NCBI GenBank assembly: GCA_027531255.1
Contig: JAPZRU010000014.1
Span: 55,603 to 119,602 of the forward strand
Source of the DNA: Steroidobacteraceae bacterium
GTDB lineage: Bacteria; Pseudomonadota; Gammaproteobacteria; Steroidobacterales; Steroidobacteraceae
Direction: 5' to 3'
Length of the DNA stretch: 64,000 nt
Positions within the stretch are counted from its first letter, which is position 1; each line of letters begins with the position of its first letter. A program made the position numbers and the translations under genes. The notes beneath the pieces are model-generated. The model was given only the letters and a program-made list of their open reading frames with translations, was not told the DNA's origin and ran no database searches. Below, one piece after another: positions 55,176-63,484 of this stretch.

Positions 55176-55598
55176 ATGAAGACGATCTATGACACGGCGG
55201 CGGACGCCGGCACGTTCTCGACCCTGCTTTCGGCCGTCGACGCCGGGGGCCTCACCGACACGCTGCGCAGCGCAGGCCCGTTCACCGTGTTCGCTCCGAC
55301 CGACGAAGCGTTCAAGAAGATCCCCTCGGCGGATCTCGACGCGCTGCTGAAGGACGTGCCGCGGCTGAAGGCCACGCTCACGTATCACGTCGTGCCGGGC
55401 TCGCACGGTTCCAAGGACCTGAAGCCGGGCGAACTGAAGACCGTCGAAGGTCGTTCCCTGCACGTGGTTCGCGAACGCGAAGAAGTACGCATCGACAACG
55501 CGAAACTGGTGACGCGCGACATCGTCACGTCCAATGGCCGCATTCATGCGATCGATACGGTGCTGATGCCGAAGATCGCTGCGGTCAAGGCCGCCTGA
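55176..55598 (+). CDS. Single fasciclin (FAS1) domain protein
   Basis: A 140-residue FAS1 domain without a signal peptide: MKTIYDTAADAGTFSTLLSA, TDTLRSAGPFTVFAPTDEAF (H1 box), TLTYHVVPGS and NGRIHAIDTVLMP (H2 box). Such small proteins are adhesion-like or stress-induced, but a cytosolic location is unusual unless exported by another route. ATG 55176 follows AGGAAAGG at moderate spacing. 55599-55730 shows no gene. Confidence 0.92.
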   Translation: MKTIYDTAADAGTFSTLLSAVDAGGLTDTLRSAGPFTVFAPTDEAFKKIPSADLDALLKDVPRLKATLTYHVVPGSHGSKDLKPGELKTVEGRSLHVVREREEVRIDNAKLVTRDIVTSNGRIHAIDTVLMPKIAAVKAA

Positions 55599-55734
55599 GT
55601 CGAATCGGCGGCCGCGCGGGCGGCCGCCTCTCCGGAGGCGTATTCGCCCTGCCACGCACCGACGAGTCCGGCGCTGACGATGCAGCAGCATCCGGTCGCA
55701 CGGCGAGGCCCGCCGGCCGATGACACCGCCGCGT

Positions 55735-56208
55735 GGCGGCGACGGCCGCGACCCCGTCCGAAGTGGCCGACGCGGCGACGCATTTTCTCATCGCTGCGTC
55801 TGGAGGCGCCACGTGCCCAGGTCGTCGAGAACGAACGCATGCCCCGCCTCGGTGCGACCGCGTGGATCCATTCGGCGGCCGCCGACGGCGGTCAGGAAGC
55901 ACTCGGCATGCGCCTGATCGACAGGCCGCGCGAGGTCGAACGGCATGAACGGCGCGACTCGCGCGCGGAGTAGGTCGCGTACGTGCCACCCGGCAGCGTG
56001 GCGCGCGGGCGTGAGCTCGCGACGACGGGCGCCATCGGCACGCCGGCCTGCGCGACCTGCCACGGCGCCGATCTGCGCGGCGTCACCGACGTGCCGCCGA
56101 TCGCGGGGCGATCGCCGATCTACCTGCTGCGACAGCTCGCCGCGTTCCGACCCGGTGCGAGGTCCTCGCCGGCGAGCGCGCAGATGGTGCCCGCCGTCGC
56201 CGCGCCTG
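55735..56208 (+). pseudogene. c-type cytochrome with in-frame stop and frameshift
   Basis: Reading PSEVADAATHF, then (after a frameshift) SSLRLEAPRAQVVENERMPR to RHERRDSRAE, an in-frame TAG at 55971-55973, then VAYVPPGSVARGRELAT and PACATCHGADLRGVTDVPPI to YLLRQLAAFRPGARSS. This is the second half of di-heme c4-like cytochromes, with one CATCH site. The first heme domain is absent and the 3' end is replaced by an IS91 fragment. A GTG after the stop could only restart a truncated product. Confidence 0.7.
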
Positions 56209-56210
56209 CA

Positions 56211-56310
56211 CCTGACGCGTCTGGCGGCACCAGTGCCGCCAGACGCGCCATCAGGTCCAGCGCCTCGAGCACGAGGTGCGTGGTGCGCAGGTAGTGCCGC
56301 GCCGCTCCCG
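56211..56310 (-). mobile_element. IS91-family transposase fragment
   Basis: About 30 codons, RTTHLVLEALDLMARLAALV plus PP, match the same block as the fragment near 43400. It lies 6 bp after the stop of the RCC1-like lipoprotein gene and joins the cytochrome remnant. Its end forms a 32-bp palindrome (56216-56247: CGCGTCTGGCGGCAC, CA, GTGCCGCCAGACGCG). Confidence 0.75.
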
Positions 56311-56315
56311 GTCCG

Positions 56316-58016
56316 CTACTGCAGCAGGTTGAAGCCCGGCAGCAGCGTCGGCGTAGACAGGTTGCCGCCGGCGATGCCGAGCTGCCCCTGGTTGTTGCCG
56401 CCCCAGACGTAGATCATGCCGTCGGTGCGTGCCGCGGCCGAATGACCGGCGCCGGCCGACACCCACGTGACGTTCGCGAGCCCCGTCGCCACGACCGGCG
56501 TCGACGCGTTCGTCGTCGTGCCGTTGCCGAGCTGGCCGCGGTCGTTCAGGCCCCACGCGACGACGGTGTCGCCCTGCAGCCGCGCGACCATGTGCTGCGC
56601 CGAGTTGCCGCGCTGGATCTGCGCGAACGTGCCCGTGACCAGCACCGGCGCGTTCCGGTTCGAATTCGGCGTGCCGTCGCCGACCTGGCCGACGTTGTCG
56701 AGGCCCCACGCGTAGAGCTGCCCGCCCTGCACGATCACGGCGGAGTTCTGGGACGACGCCCCGACCGCGATCGCATTCGAGATCCCCGGCACGGCCGTCG
56801 GCGTCGCCGTTCCGGTCGTCGCGCCGAGACCGAGCTGGCCGTTCGGTCCGGCGCCCCAGATCAGCACCTGGCCGGTCGAGGTGCGCGCGAGCGTGTGGAA
56901 GATACCGGCCGCCACGTCGACCGCGTTGGTCAGACCGACGACCTGCACCGGCGAGCTGCGCGTGACGTTCGTGCCGTCACCGAGCTGGCTCTCGGCGTTC
57001 GAGCCCCACGCGTAGGCACGGCCGTCGGCCAGCACCGCGACCGTGTGTACCGTGCCGGCCGTCACGGCCGCGGCCGCGCCCGGCAGCGTCACGCGGAACG
57101 GCGTCAGCCGGTTCGTCGTCGTGCCGTCGCCGATCTGCCCGAAGGCGTTGCGCCCCCAGGTCCAGACGCTGCCGTCGACGCCGAGCGCGACGACGTGCCC
57201 GCCGCCGGCGGCGATCTGCCGGACCTGCGGCAGGCCGGCGACCTGCACCGGCGTGCTGCCGGAGGTCGTCGTGCCGTTGCCGAACGCGCCGTCGCCGTTG
57301 CTGCCCCACACCCAGACGGTGCCGTTCGACTTCAGCGCGACGGTGTAGGAATTGAACTCGCCGCCGGCCTCGACCGCCGGCACGATGCTCGCCGGCGGCG
57401 GCGCGGGCGCATTCACCGTCAGCGTCGCGGCGGGGCTCGTGACGCTGCCGCCCGCGTTCGTGACGACGACGCGGAACGTGGCGCCGCTGTCGGCGACCGT
57501 GGTCGCGGGCGTCGTGTAGCTGGCCGCGGTCGCGCCGGCGATCGCCGTCGTGCCGCGCTGCCACTGGTAGCTGAGTCCGCTGCCCGCCGCGACGACCGTG
57601 AACGTCGCGGTGGCCGGCGCCGTGACGGTCGCGTTCGCCGGCGCGGTCGTGATGCGCGGCGGCGCGGGCGTGACCGTCAGCGTCGCGGCGTTCGAGCCGA
57701 CCGGGATGTCCAGCGTCGCGGTCGCGTAGTAGGTCGAGCCGGTGTCGGCCGCGGTGGCCGGCGGCGTCGTGTAGCTCGTGCCGGTCGCGCCGGCGATCGG
57801 CACCCCGTTGCGGAACCACTGCAGCGGCGCGTTCGCGGGCGCGACCGCGACCGTGAACGTCGCGGTCGCGCCTTCGGCGACCGTCGCGTTCGCCGGCTGC
57901 TGCGTGAACGTCGCGAGGTTCGGGCCATCGTCGCCGAAGCAGCCGGTCAGGCCGACCGTAGCGACGACGAGCCACAGCCACGCCAGCGACCGGCGCATCG
58001 CAATCGAATGAGTCAT
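56316..58016 (-). CDS. Lipoprotein with Ig-like domains and RCC1-like repeats
   Basis: A 566-residue lipoprotein: lipobox LTGC (Cys26), two Ig-like domains (about 32-120 and 122-205, with FTQQPANATVAEGATATFTV and YQWQRGTTAIAGATAASYTT), then about seven RCC1-like propeller units of some 50 residues carrying (V/A)WGxN and GDGTxT motifs (VWVWGSNGDGAFGNGTTTSG, VWTWGRNAFGQIGDGTTTNR, IYVWGGNNQGQLG). Probably a surface-exposed binding protein. ATG 58016 follows CAGGGGA. An IS91 fragment abuts its stop. Confidence 0.88.
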   Translation of the reverse strand: MTHSIAMRRSLAWLWLVVATVGLTGCFGDDGPNLATFTQQPANATVAEGATATFTVAVAPANAPLQWFRNGVPIAGATGTSYTTPPATAADTGSTYYATATLDIPVGSNAATLTVTPAPPRITTAPANATVTAPATATFTVVAAGSGLSYQWQRGTTAIAGATAASYTTPATTVADSGATFRVVVTNAGGSVTSPAATLTVNAPAPPPASIVPAVEAGGEFNSYTVALKSNGTVWVWGSNGDGAFGNGTTTSGSTPVQVAGLPQVRQIAAGGGHVVALGVDGSVWTWGRNAFGQIGDGTTTNRLTPFRVTLPGAAAAVTAGTVHTVAVLADGRAYAWGSNAESQLGDGTNVTRSSPVQVVGLTNAVDVAAGIFHTLARTSTGQVLIWGAGPNGQLGLGATTGTATPTAVPGISNAIAVGASSQNSAVIVQGGQLYAWGLDNVGQVGDGTPNSNRNAPVLVTGTFAQIQRGNSAQHMVARLQGDTVVAWGLNDRGQLGNGTTTNASTPVVATGLANVTWVSAGAGHSAAARTDGMIYVWGGNNQGQLGIAGGNLSTPTLLPGFNLLQ

Positions 58017-58214
58017 GAGCAATCCCCTGCGAGCCTCTTCGGTGGGCTCGTCCGGTGATCGTAAGGGGACGCACGCGGCCGGGATGTCCCCTGAATCGGG
58101 GACAACGGCATCGCTGCGCCGCATTCATTACCCACGGGAATGGACGCTATCGCCGGTCTCCGCCTACCTGCCGGCGCCGACCGCCGCGGGCCTCGATGCC
58201 GCGGGCTTCGTGAG

Positions 58215-58253
58215 CGGATAGGAACTTCGAACCCTCGGTCCCACGGCAGCGGC
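58215..58253. repeat. Diverged IS91/ISCR-like terminal repeat, copy C
   Basis: CGGATAGGAACTTCGAAC, then CCTCGGTCCCACGGCAGCG, aligns with the first 39 bases of copies A and B with about five mismatches. Beyond that similarity is lost. It lies between the RCC1-like lipoprotein gene and the LysR gene. Confidence 0.6.
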
Positions 58254-58299
58254 TAGCCGCGCCGACCCTCGCACTGGCCCCGCACGGCCTGCCTCCCGC

Positions 58300-59247
58300 T
58301 CAGGCCCGCCACGAGTCGGGCAGCGTCGCGCGAGTGGCGTGCAGGTCCTGGTTGTTTCCCAGGCCGGCCAGCAGCGCATCGACCGTGACGCGCACGCGCG
58401 GCGCAAGATACTGCCGGTGCGGGTAGTGCAGCACGATCTCGCGGTTGCCGGCGTCGTGCCAGTCGGTCAGCACGGCCTTCAGCCGCCCCGTACGCAGCAA
58501 CGGCATCGCGTGATGCAGCCCCACCTGCGCGATGCCGGCGTGTTCCAGCGCCAGATCGATCAGCGCCTCGGGGTCGGACAGCCACAGGCGGGCCGTTAAC
58601 GACAGCACCGTGGTGCCGCGGCCGCTGGCGCGGCGAAAGCGCCACGGGATGTCTCCGCCGCCGGGCAGCCGCACGCCCAGCAGGTCGTGCTGCGCGAGGT
58701 CGGTGACCTGCCGGGGCGCGCCGTGCGCGCGCAGGTAGCCGGGCGAGGCCACCAGCACCAGCGGCAGCCGCGCGATCCGCCGCGCCACCAGGCTCGACTC
58801 CTCGATGACGCCGCCGCGCACCCCGATGTCGTAGCCCTCCGCCAGCAGGTCGACCGCGCGATTGTCCAGGCTCACCTCGACCTCCAGCTCGGGGTGGCGC
58901 GCGGCGAGCGCCGGCAGCAGCGGCAGCAGGTAGCGGCGGCCGAACGACACGCCGACCGAGATGCGTACCCGACCGACCGCGGCGCCGCGCGCATGGCCGA
59001 TCTCGGCCACCGCCTCGTCCAGCGCGCGCAGGGCGGCGGCGGCGCGCCCCCGGAACGCCTCGCCCTCGGCGGTCAGCCGCAGCTGGCGGGTCGAGCGGTT
59101 GAACAGGCGCACGCCGAGCTGCTGTTCCAGCCGCGCGACGTTCTTGCTGACGGCGGCCGGCGTCAGATCGAGCTTGGCAGCGGCGGCCGTGAAGCTGCCG
59201 GCCGCTGCCGACTCGGTGAACGACACCAGTGCGGAAAGGTTTGTCAT
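58300..59247 (-). CDS. LysR-family transcriptional regulator
   Basis: A 315-residue LysR protein: N-terminal helix-turn-helix (FTESAAAGSFTAAAAKLDLT, PAAVSKNVARLEQQLGVRLF) and the periplasmic-binding-type effector domain (VRISVGVSFGRRYLLPLLP). It is divergent from an NmrA-type oxidoreductase gene with 103 bp between, the usual layout for a LysR activating its neighbour. Its start codon overlaps a TTCAAC/GTTGAA box. Confidence 0.94.
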   Translation of the reverse strand: MTNLSALVSFTESAAAGSFTAAAAKLDLTPAAVSKNVARLEQQLGVRLFNRSTRQLRLTAEGEAFRGRAAAALRALDEAVAEIGHARGAAVGRVRISVGVSFGRRYLLPLLPALAARHPELEVEVSLDNRAVDLLAEGYDIGVRGGVIEESSLVARRIARLPLVLVASPGYLRAHGAPRQVTDLAQHDLLGVRLPGGGDIPWRFRRASGRGTTVLSLTARLWLSDPEALIDLALEHAGIAQVGLHHAMPLLRTGRLKAVLTDWHDAGNREIVLHYPHRQYLAPRVRVTVDALLAGLGNNQDLHATRATLPDSWRA

Positions 59248-59300
59248 TCAACGCAGAGTTGAAAATGATCCGACATTCTATGTCTTTCGGTTGGGATCAT
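59247..59300. promoter_or_regulatory. LysR-type operator region
   Basis: TTCAAC-N5-GTTGAA (59247-59263) is a T-N11-A-class LysR box overlapping the regulator's start codon. ATGATCC (59265-59271) and GGATCAT (59294-59300) form a second, wider inverted repeat. Both lie in the divergent promoter of the LysR and NmrA-type genes. Confidence 0.6.
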
Positions 59301-59350
59301 GCCTGCCTACATTGCGCTCCATCGCAACGCCACTCCGAAGGAAAGCAGAA

Positions 59351-60208
59351 ATGACGAACCGCATCCTGGTCACCGGCTCCACCGGCAACATCGGCCGCGA
59401 ACTGGTCAAGCAACTGCAGGCGCGCGGCGCCGACTTCGCCGTCATGACGAGCCAGCCCGGCCGGGCGCCGGCCGGCGTGCGCGCGGTGCACGGCGACTTC
59501 ACGCAGCCGGCCAGCCTGGCCGCGGCGTTCGCCGGCACCGACACCCTGTTCCTGCTGTTTCCGCTGGTGCCGGGCATGCTCGACATGGCGCGCAATGCCG
59601 TGGCGGCGGCGCAGGCGGCGGGTGTGCGGCACATCGTGCGCTCGTCGGGCGCCGGCGCCGCCGCCGGCAGCCCGGCCTCCATCGCCCGGGTGCACGGCCA
59701 GATCGACGACCTGGTCGCCGGCAGCGGCATCGCCTACACCCTGCTGCGGCCCACCAGTTTCATGCAGAACGCCATCAACTTCTCCGCTGGCTCGATCAAG
59801 GGCGCCGGTGCCATCCATGCGCCGCACGGCAACGGCGCCGTGGGCGTGATCGACGTGCGCGACATCGCCGAGGCCGCCGCGGTCGTGCTGACCGCGCCTG
59901 CCGCGCACGCCGGCGCCGCCTACACGCTGACCGGCGGCGAGGCCTTGACCGATGCGCAGATGGCGGCCGACATCGGTCAGGCCATCGGTCGCGAGGTCGC
60001 TTATGTCGATGTGCCCGAGCAGGCCGCCGTCGACGCGATGACGCAGACGGGCATGCCGCCGCAGTTGATCGACTGGCTGATGAGCCTGAACCACGTGATC
60101 AAGCAGGGCTGGGCGGCGGGGCTGACCGACGATGTGCGCCGGCTCACCGGCCACCCGCCGCGCCGCTTTGCGGACTTTGCCCGCGAGCACGCCGACGCCT
60201 GGCGCTGA
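59351..60208 (+). CDS. NmrA/NAD(P)H-binding oxidoreductase
   Basis: A 285-residue atypical SDR: Rossmann GSTGNIGRELVKQL, HGDFTQPASLAAAFAGTDTL, VRHIVRSSGAG and TLLRPTSFMQNAIN, the pattern of NmrA/quinone-oxidoreductase-2-like proteins. NAD(P)H is the expected ligand; catalysis is uncertain as the SDR Tyr-Lys pair is not evident. ATG 59351 follows AAGGAAAGCAG. Probably controlled by the divergent LysR regulator. Confidence 0.92.
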   Translation: MTNRILVTGSTGNIGRELVKQLQARGADFAVMTSQPGRAPAGVRAVHGDFTQPASLAAAFAGTDTLFLLFPLVPGMLDMARNAVAAAQAAGVRHIVRSSGAGAAAGSPASIARVHGQIDDLVAGSGIAYTLLRPTSFMQNAINFSAGSIKGAGAIHAPHGNGAVGVIDVRDIAEAAAVVLTAPAAHAGAAYTLTGGEALTDAQMAADIGQAIGREVAYVDVPEQAAVDAMTQTGMPPQLIDWLMSLNHVIKQGWAAGLTDDVRRLTGHPPRRFADFAREHADAWR

Positions 60209-60298
60209 GCGCGCGGCGCGCCGGCCGCGCGCCTGGGGGCGTGCCGTGGTGCCTGCGGCGGTACGTGTCGCGCGTCGCGCGCCTTCAGCGCGCCCCGC

Positions 60299-60540
60299 TC
60301 AGAGCGCGTGGCCGTGCACGCGGGCGTGGTGGCCGGCGGCGTGATGAGCGGTTGCCCTGGATGGGCAGCAGGGAGCCCACCAGCATCCCGACGCCGGCCA
60401 TGATGAAGCCGCCCAGCGCGCTCGGGAACACCTCGCCCAGCGGCGTGTAACTGAGCAGCAGCCAGGACGTCATCCCGAGCACGATCGACCACACCGCGCC
60501 CTGCGTGGTCGAGCGCTTCCAGTACAGGCCGCATACCACC
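60299..60540 (-). pseudogene. Sodium/solute symporter C-terminal remnant
   Basis: The minus strand reads VCGLYWKRSTTQGAVWSIVL and SWLLLSYTPLGEVFPSALGG, then FIMAGVGMLVGSLLPIQGN, the last membrane helices of SSS-family symporters. A frameshift near 60345 continues as HHAAGHHARVHGHAL and a stop. The upstream end is cut by an IS91 fragment at 60541. Confidence 0.75.
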
Positions 60541-60635
60541 GGTCGGCGGTCGGCGGGGCATCCCGTGATACCGCGTCAGGTGCATCCGCGGCTCTGGCGA
60601 CCTGCGCCGCCAGTCGCGCCAGCGCCCCGGCGCGA
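60541..60635 (-). mobile_element. IS91-family transposase fragment
   Basis: The minus strand reads LARLAAQVARAADA, then in another frame RMHLTRYHGMP, the two adjacent blocks seen in the fragment near 43270-43400. CCCGTGATACCGCGTCAG is shared exactly with 43278-43295. It is joined directly to the symporter remnant. Confidence 0.7.
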
Positions 60636-60657
60636 GTTACAGCGTGCAGGCCTGCAT

Positions 60658-60790
60658 GACCTGAGCCCCGAGAATCGCGACAGATCTAGATCGAGAGTAA
60701 CCTCGCTTCCGAAGTCCTCGTGAGGCGAGAGAGAGGACCATGAAGCGATCACGATTCAGCGACGAGGAGATCGCCAATGCGCTGCGGCCG
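60658..60790 (+). mobile_element. IS3-family left-end remnant
   Basis: A TGACCTGAGCCCC end-like sequence at 60658, then ATG 60740 opening MKRSRFSDEEIANALRP, the start of IS3-family OrfA of another subgroup than the one near 33.2 kb. The frame leaves the family after 17 codons, in a tandem repeat. Only the 5' end survives. Confidence 0.6.
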
Positions 60791-60814
60791 CCAATGCGCT
60801 GCGGCCGCCAATGC
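60773..60814. repeat. 17-bp tandem repeat
   Basis: GCCAATGCGCTGCGGCC occurs twice in tandem followed by a partial third unit. It starts inside the OrfA remnant and duplicates its ANALRP codons. The rest of 60815-60944 shows no gene. Confidence 0.8.
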
Positions 60815-60944
60815 CAAGGGTTGGCTATAGTGCCGAGCCCGGGCCGGTTGCGCGGCGTGAAGCCCAGGAGCGTGCACAATGCCGCCCTCCTCCGAAAGTG
60901 AGTTCGGACGACGATTCCAAGGGCCCTGCGAAAGCTGACGTCTC

Positions 60945-61817
60945 ATGGCGGAACAACTCGAACACTTCGTCTACGGGACGGTGGCGCGGCTGAAGCGGTT
61001 TCGCGCCGCACTGCCCGCTGGGATAGAGGTGCGCCCGACGGCGGGCGGCATCATCCTGCGCGAGACTGCTGGCTCCCGGCTGGACATCGCGAAAGCCGTC
61101 GCGCGAATCGAGACGCTCGCGGTCGCGCATGGTCTTGAATACGACGGTCACGGGCGGGACACCGAAGAGACGGACGCAGGGGCCGGGCTCGATATACAAA
61201 CCCAAGCCTTTGGCGACAGAACGGGCGTGAGGGCGGGACACGGGTTCGCACTGCCCCTGCCCAATGGACGATTCGGTCACGCTGTCTATCTGGGGGGTAG
61301 CCGCCAGGGCTTTCTCCTGGTCGACGTGAGCGTCCTGGTCACGGATCGGCCCGCCAGACCAGATGCCCTGCGGGAAGCGCCGAGGCGCTATCGCCAGCCG
61401 ATCCTTGTGTGGCACACCCGCTTCGCGGCCCTGCCGCTTCCGTCCACAGTGCAGCTGGCGCAACTGCCGTGCGAGGTGGTGTTCCGTTCTGGCGTCGGCT
61501 GGCCCGATCCCGAAGCCATTGCGCAGCTCGAGAGGCGCTTTGCCGTCTCGGAAACGGACACGCCGGAAGGTTGGGAAGCCTTGCTCATGGCGATGGCCAG
61601 GACCGGAGAACGCCTTCCTGGGATCGATGGCTACACCCTCTCGACGGCTCGGGTCGGACGGACCGGAGCCCTGAAACTGATCGAGGATCACACCTTGCTT
61701 CGGTTTGCAGACGACGCTCGCTGGCCGATGCCGTGGCAACCTTCCGGCATGGACGAGGTCATCGCTTCCCTGGTGGGCGGGGCAGATATGGTCGCGACGA
61801 GGGACAAGGTGACCTGA
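60945..61817 (+). CDS. RraB-like plus Imm26-like protein
   Basis: A 290-residue soluble protein. Residues 15-75 (IAKAVARIETLAVAHGLEYDG) resemble the RNase E inhibitor RraB domain found in small bacterial immunity-type proteins. Residues 97-165 (HGFALPLPNGRFGHAVYLGG, FLLVDVSVLV) resemble the Imm26 domain of polymorphic-toxin immunity proteins. The C-terminal third is unassigned (GWEALLMAMARTGERLPGID). No toxin is adjacent. GC is visibly lower than in neighbours, in keeping with transfer. ATG 60945. Confidence 0.65.
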   Translation: MAEQLEHFVYGTVARLKRFRAALPAGIEVRPTAGGIILRETAGSRLDIAKAVARIETLAVAHGLEYDGHGRDTEETDAGAGLDIQTQAFGDRTGVRAGHGFALPLPNGRFGHAVYLGGSRQGFLLVDVSVLVTDRPARPDALREAPRRYRQPILVWHTRFAALPLPSTVQLAQLPCEVVFRSGVGWPDPEAIAQLERRFAVSETDTPEGWEALLMAMARTGERLPGIDGYTLSTARVGRTGALKLIEDHTLLRFADDARWPMPWQPSGMDEVIASLVGGADMVATRDKVT

Positions 61818-61846
61818 CCCTGTAGCGGCCAGGGATTTCTGGACAG

Positions 61847-62032
61847 TTGTTCCCGTTCCAGCTGTCCGAGCTGCGCGGGCTCGACGACGAGCTCGCGATG
61901 GCGTGCATCGAGTACCTGAACTACGACCGACTGGGAAAGCGCGAAGTGCATCGGCATCCGCCCGGCGGCGACCAGCAACCGCATGCCTGGATCAAGCGCT
62001 GCGGGTTCTGGCCGCAGGAGTGGACCGAGTAG
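61847..62032 (+). CDS. Small frame of unknown function, possibly a remnant
   Basis: A 61-residue frame with a TTG start: FPFQLSELRGLDDELAMACI, then EYLNYDRLGKREVHRHPPGG and HAWIKRCGFWPQEWTE. It begins 30 bp after the RraB/Imm26-like gene, and composition is protein-like (several W, Y, H, C). No family recognised; it may be the end of a larger lost gene. Confidence 0.4.
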   Translation: MFPFQLSELRGLDDELAMACIEYLNYDRLGKREVHRHPPGGDQQPHAWIKRCGFWPQEWTE

Positions 62033-62050
62033 CAGCCTAAGCCCGCGGCC

Positions 62051-63484
62051 TCACGGCAGCCGCGACCAGAACGCCGTCTTGCGGCCGTGGGCTCGGCGCA
62101 GCTCCGCCTCCCAGGCTTCATGGGTCGGTACCAACTGCATCGCCTTCGGAGCGGCCGCGAGTGCGCGCAGCTGCTCCAGGTAGCGGGCCCCGTGACCGTA
62201 CGCGCGGGACTCGGCCCGCTCGAGCAGGCTCGTCAGCAGCGCGCGCCAGATCACGACGGCCGCCGTCACGGCGCCGTGCTGCAGCGCCTCCTCGGCCAAC
62301 TCCGGCAATCGCCCGTAGTCGCGGCCGTCGAGATCCGACGCCCGACGGCGCAGCATCGCGTCAGCCTCCGCGACGGCCCCCAGCGTGAACAGCAGTCGCG
62401 CGCCGGCGACCGGATCGGCATAGCCCGGCGCGGCACGGCGCACTTCGGCCTCGAAGGCCGCTGCCGCGTCGGGTTCCAGCAGCTCCTGAAGGGCTCGGTA
62501 GCGCTCTCGCCCGGGCTCGAGCTCGAAGAGCTTGCGGCGAACCGTGATCTGGCTGGCCCGGTCGCCCTCCAGCGCGTGGACCGCGTCGAGCAGCCGCAGG
62601 CGTTCCGCTTCGCGAGCTATCGGCCAGGGCCCGGCCAGCCAGCGTCTCGCCCCCGCGGCGTCACCCGCCGCAGCGTAGCGCTGCGCGATACGCGCGGCCT
62701 GTAGTTCGTTCGGCTGCGGCGAGTACAGCCGGATCGAACGCTCGTACAGCAACGGGTCGTTCAGCGTCTCGGCGATCAGGCCGATTGCGCTGCAGGGACC
62801 GTAGTGGCCGACGGCCGATTCGCCTGGCTCGCCAGCCCTGGCGAGTGCGCGCCGGGCGTCGAGCTCGAACGCGCTCGCGAGGGTTCGCAGCTCGGTCTCG
62901 CTCAGCAGCCGTCGCGCCTCGGCGAGCAGCGGTTCGCGCACACCGTACCCGTCGTCGGCATATAGGGAGCGCAGTCGCACGACCCAGTCGCTCGTGGGCG
63001 GCGGTTCGAGCGCGCGTACCGCGGCCGCGGCGCTCACCCACAGCCGGGCCGCGTCGCGCAGCACGGAGCCCACCGCGCCACCCGAATCGTCGCAGCGCTC
63101 GATCAGCGCGCCATCCAGTGCGAGCAGCTTCTCGGCCAGTGCCAGCGCGTCCTCCGGCGCGCGGGGCAGCAGGTCGCGCTCGAGGTCCTCGACCAGCGTC
63201 TCGACTTCGCGGGCGAGCGCGCCGGATTCGCGGTAGGGCACGAACCGCTTCGAGGCCCTGAGACGGCGGATTCGAGCCGCGAGATCCGTCTTGGCGTGCG
63301 CAGGGTCGGCGAGGTAACGCAGGCGTTCGGCGACCGCGGAGGACTCGGTAGCCAGCCGGTCCAGGAGGGCCAGCAGCGCCGCGCGATCGAGGCGGGCGAG
63401 CTCTGCACGTAGCTCGGCCTGCGCCGCGAGCGAGTCGGGGTCCAATGATTTCAGCTGCGGCCGACGACCGCGGTCCCGTCCCAT
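62051..63484 (-). CDS. DUF6880-family protein
   Basis: A 477-residue helical protein recognised as DUF6880: LARLDRAALLALLDRLATES, RIRRLRASKRFVPYRESGAL, RDAARLWVSAAAAVRALEPP and a TPR-like second half (YAAAGDAAGARRWLAGPWPI). Its function is unknown. ATG 63484 lies inside the 3' end of the upstream zinc-ribbon-type gene (34-bp overlap), so the two are coupled. Confidence 0.85.
   Translation of the reverse strand: MGRDRGRRPQLKSLDPDSLAAQAELRAELARLDRAALLALLDRLATESSAVAERLRYLADPAHAKTDLAARIRRLRASKRFVPYRESGALAREVETLVEDLERDLLPRAPEDALALAEKLLALDGALIERCDDSGGAVGSVLRDAARLWVSAAAAVRALEPPPTSDWVVRLRSLYADDGYGVREPLLAEARRLLSETELRTLASAFELDARRALARAGEPGESAVGHYGPCSAIGLIAETLNDPLLYERSIRLYSPQPNELQAARIAQRYAAAGDAAGARRWLAGPWPIAREAERLRLLDAVHALEGDRASQITVRRKLFELEPGRERYRALQELLEPDAAAAFEAEVRRAAPGYADPVAGARLLFTLGAVAEADAMLRRRASDLDGRDYGRLPELAEEALQHGAVTAAVVIWRALLTSLLERAESRAYGHGARYLEQLRALAAAPKAMQLVPTHEAWEAELRRAHGRKTAFWSRLP

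Noticed and set aside
58215..58232. Resemblance of copy C (ATAGGAACTTC) to a yeast FRT half-site
   Set aside because: Only one half-site without spacer or partner; the similarity is explained by the oriIS-like end of IS91/ISCR elements.
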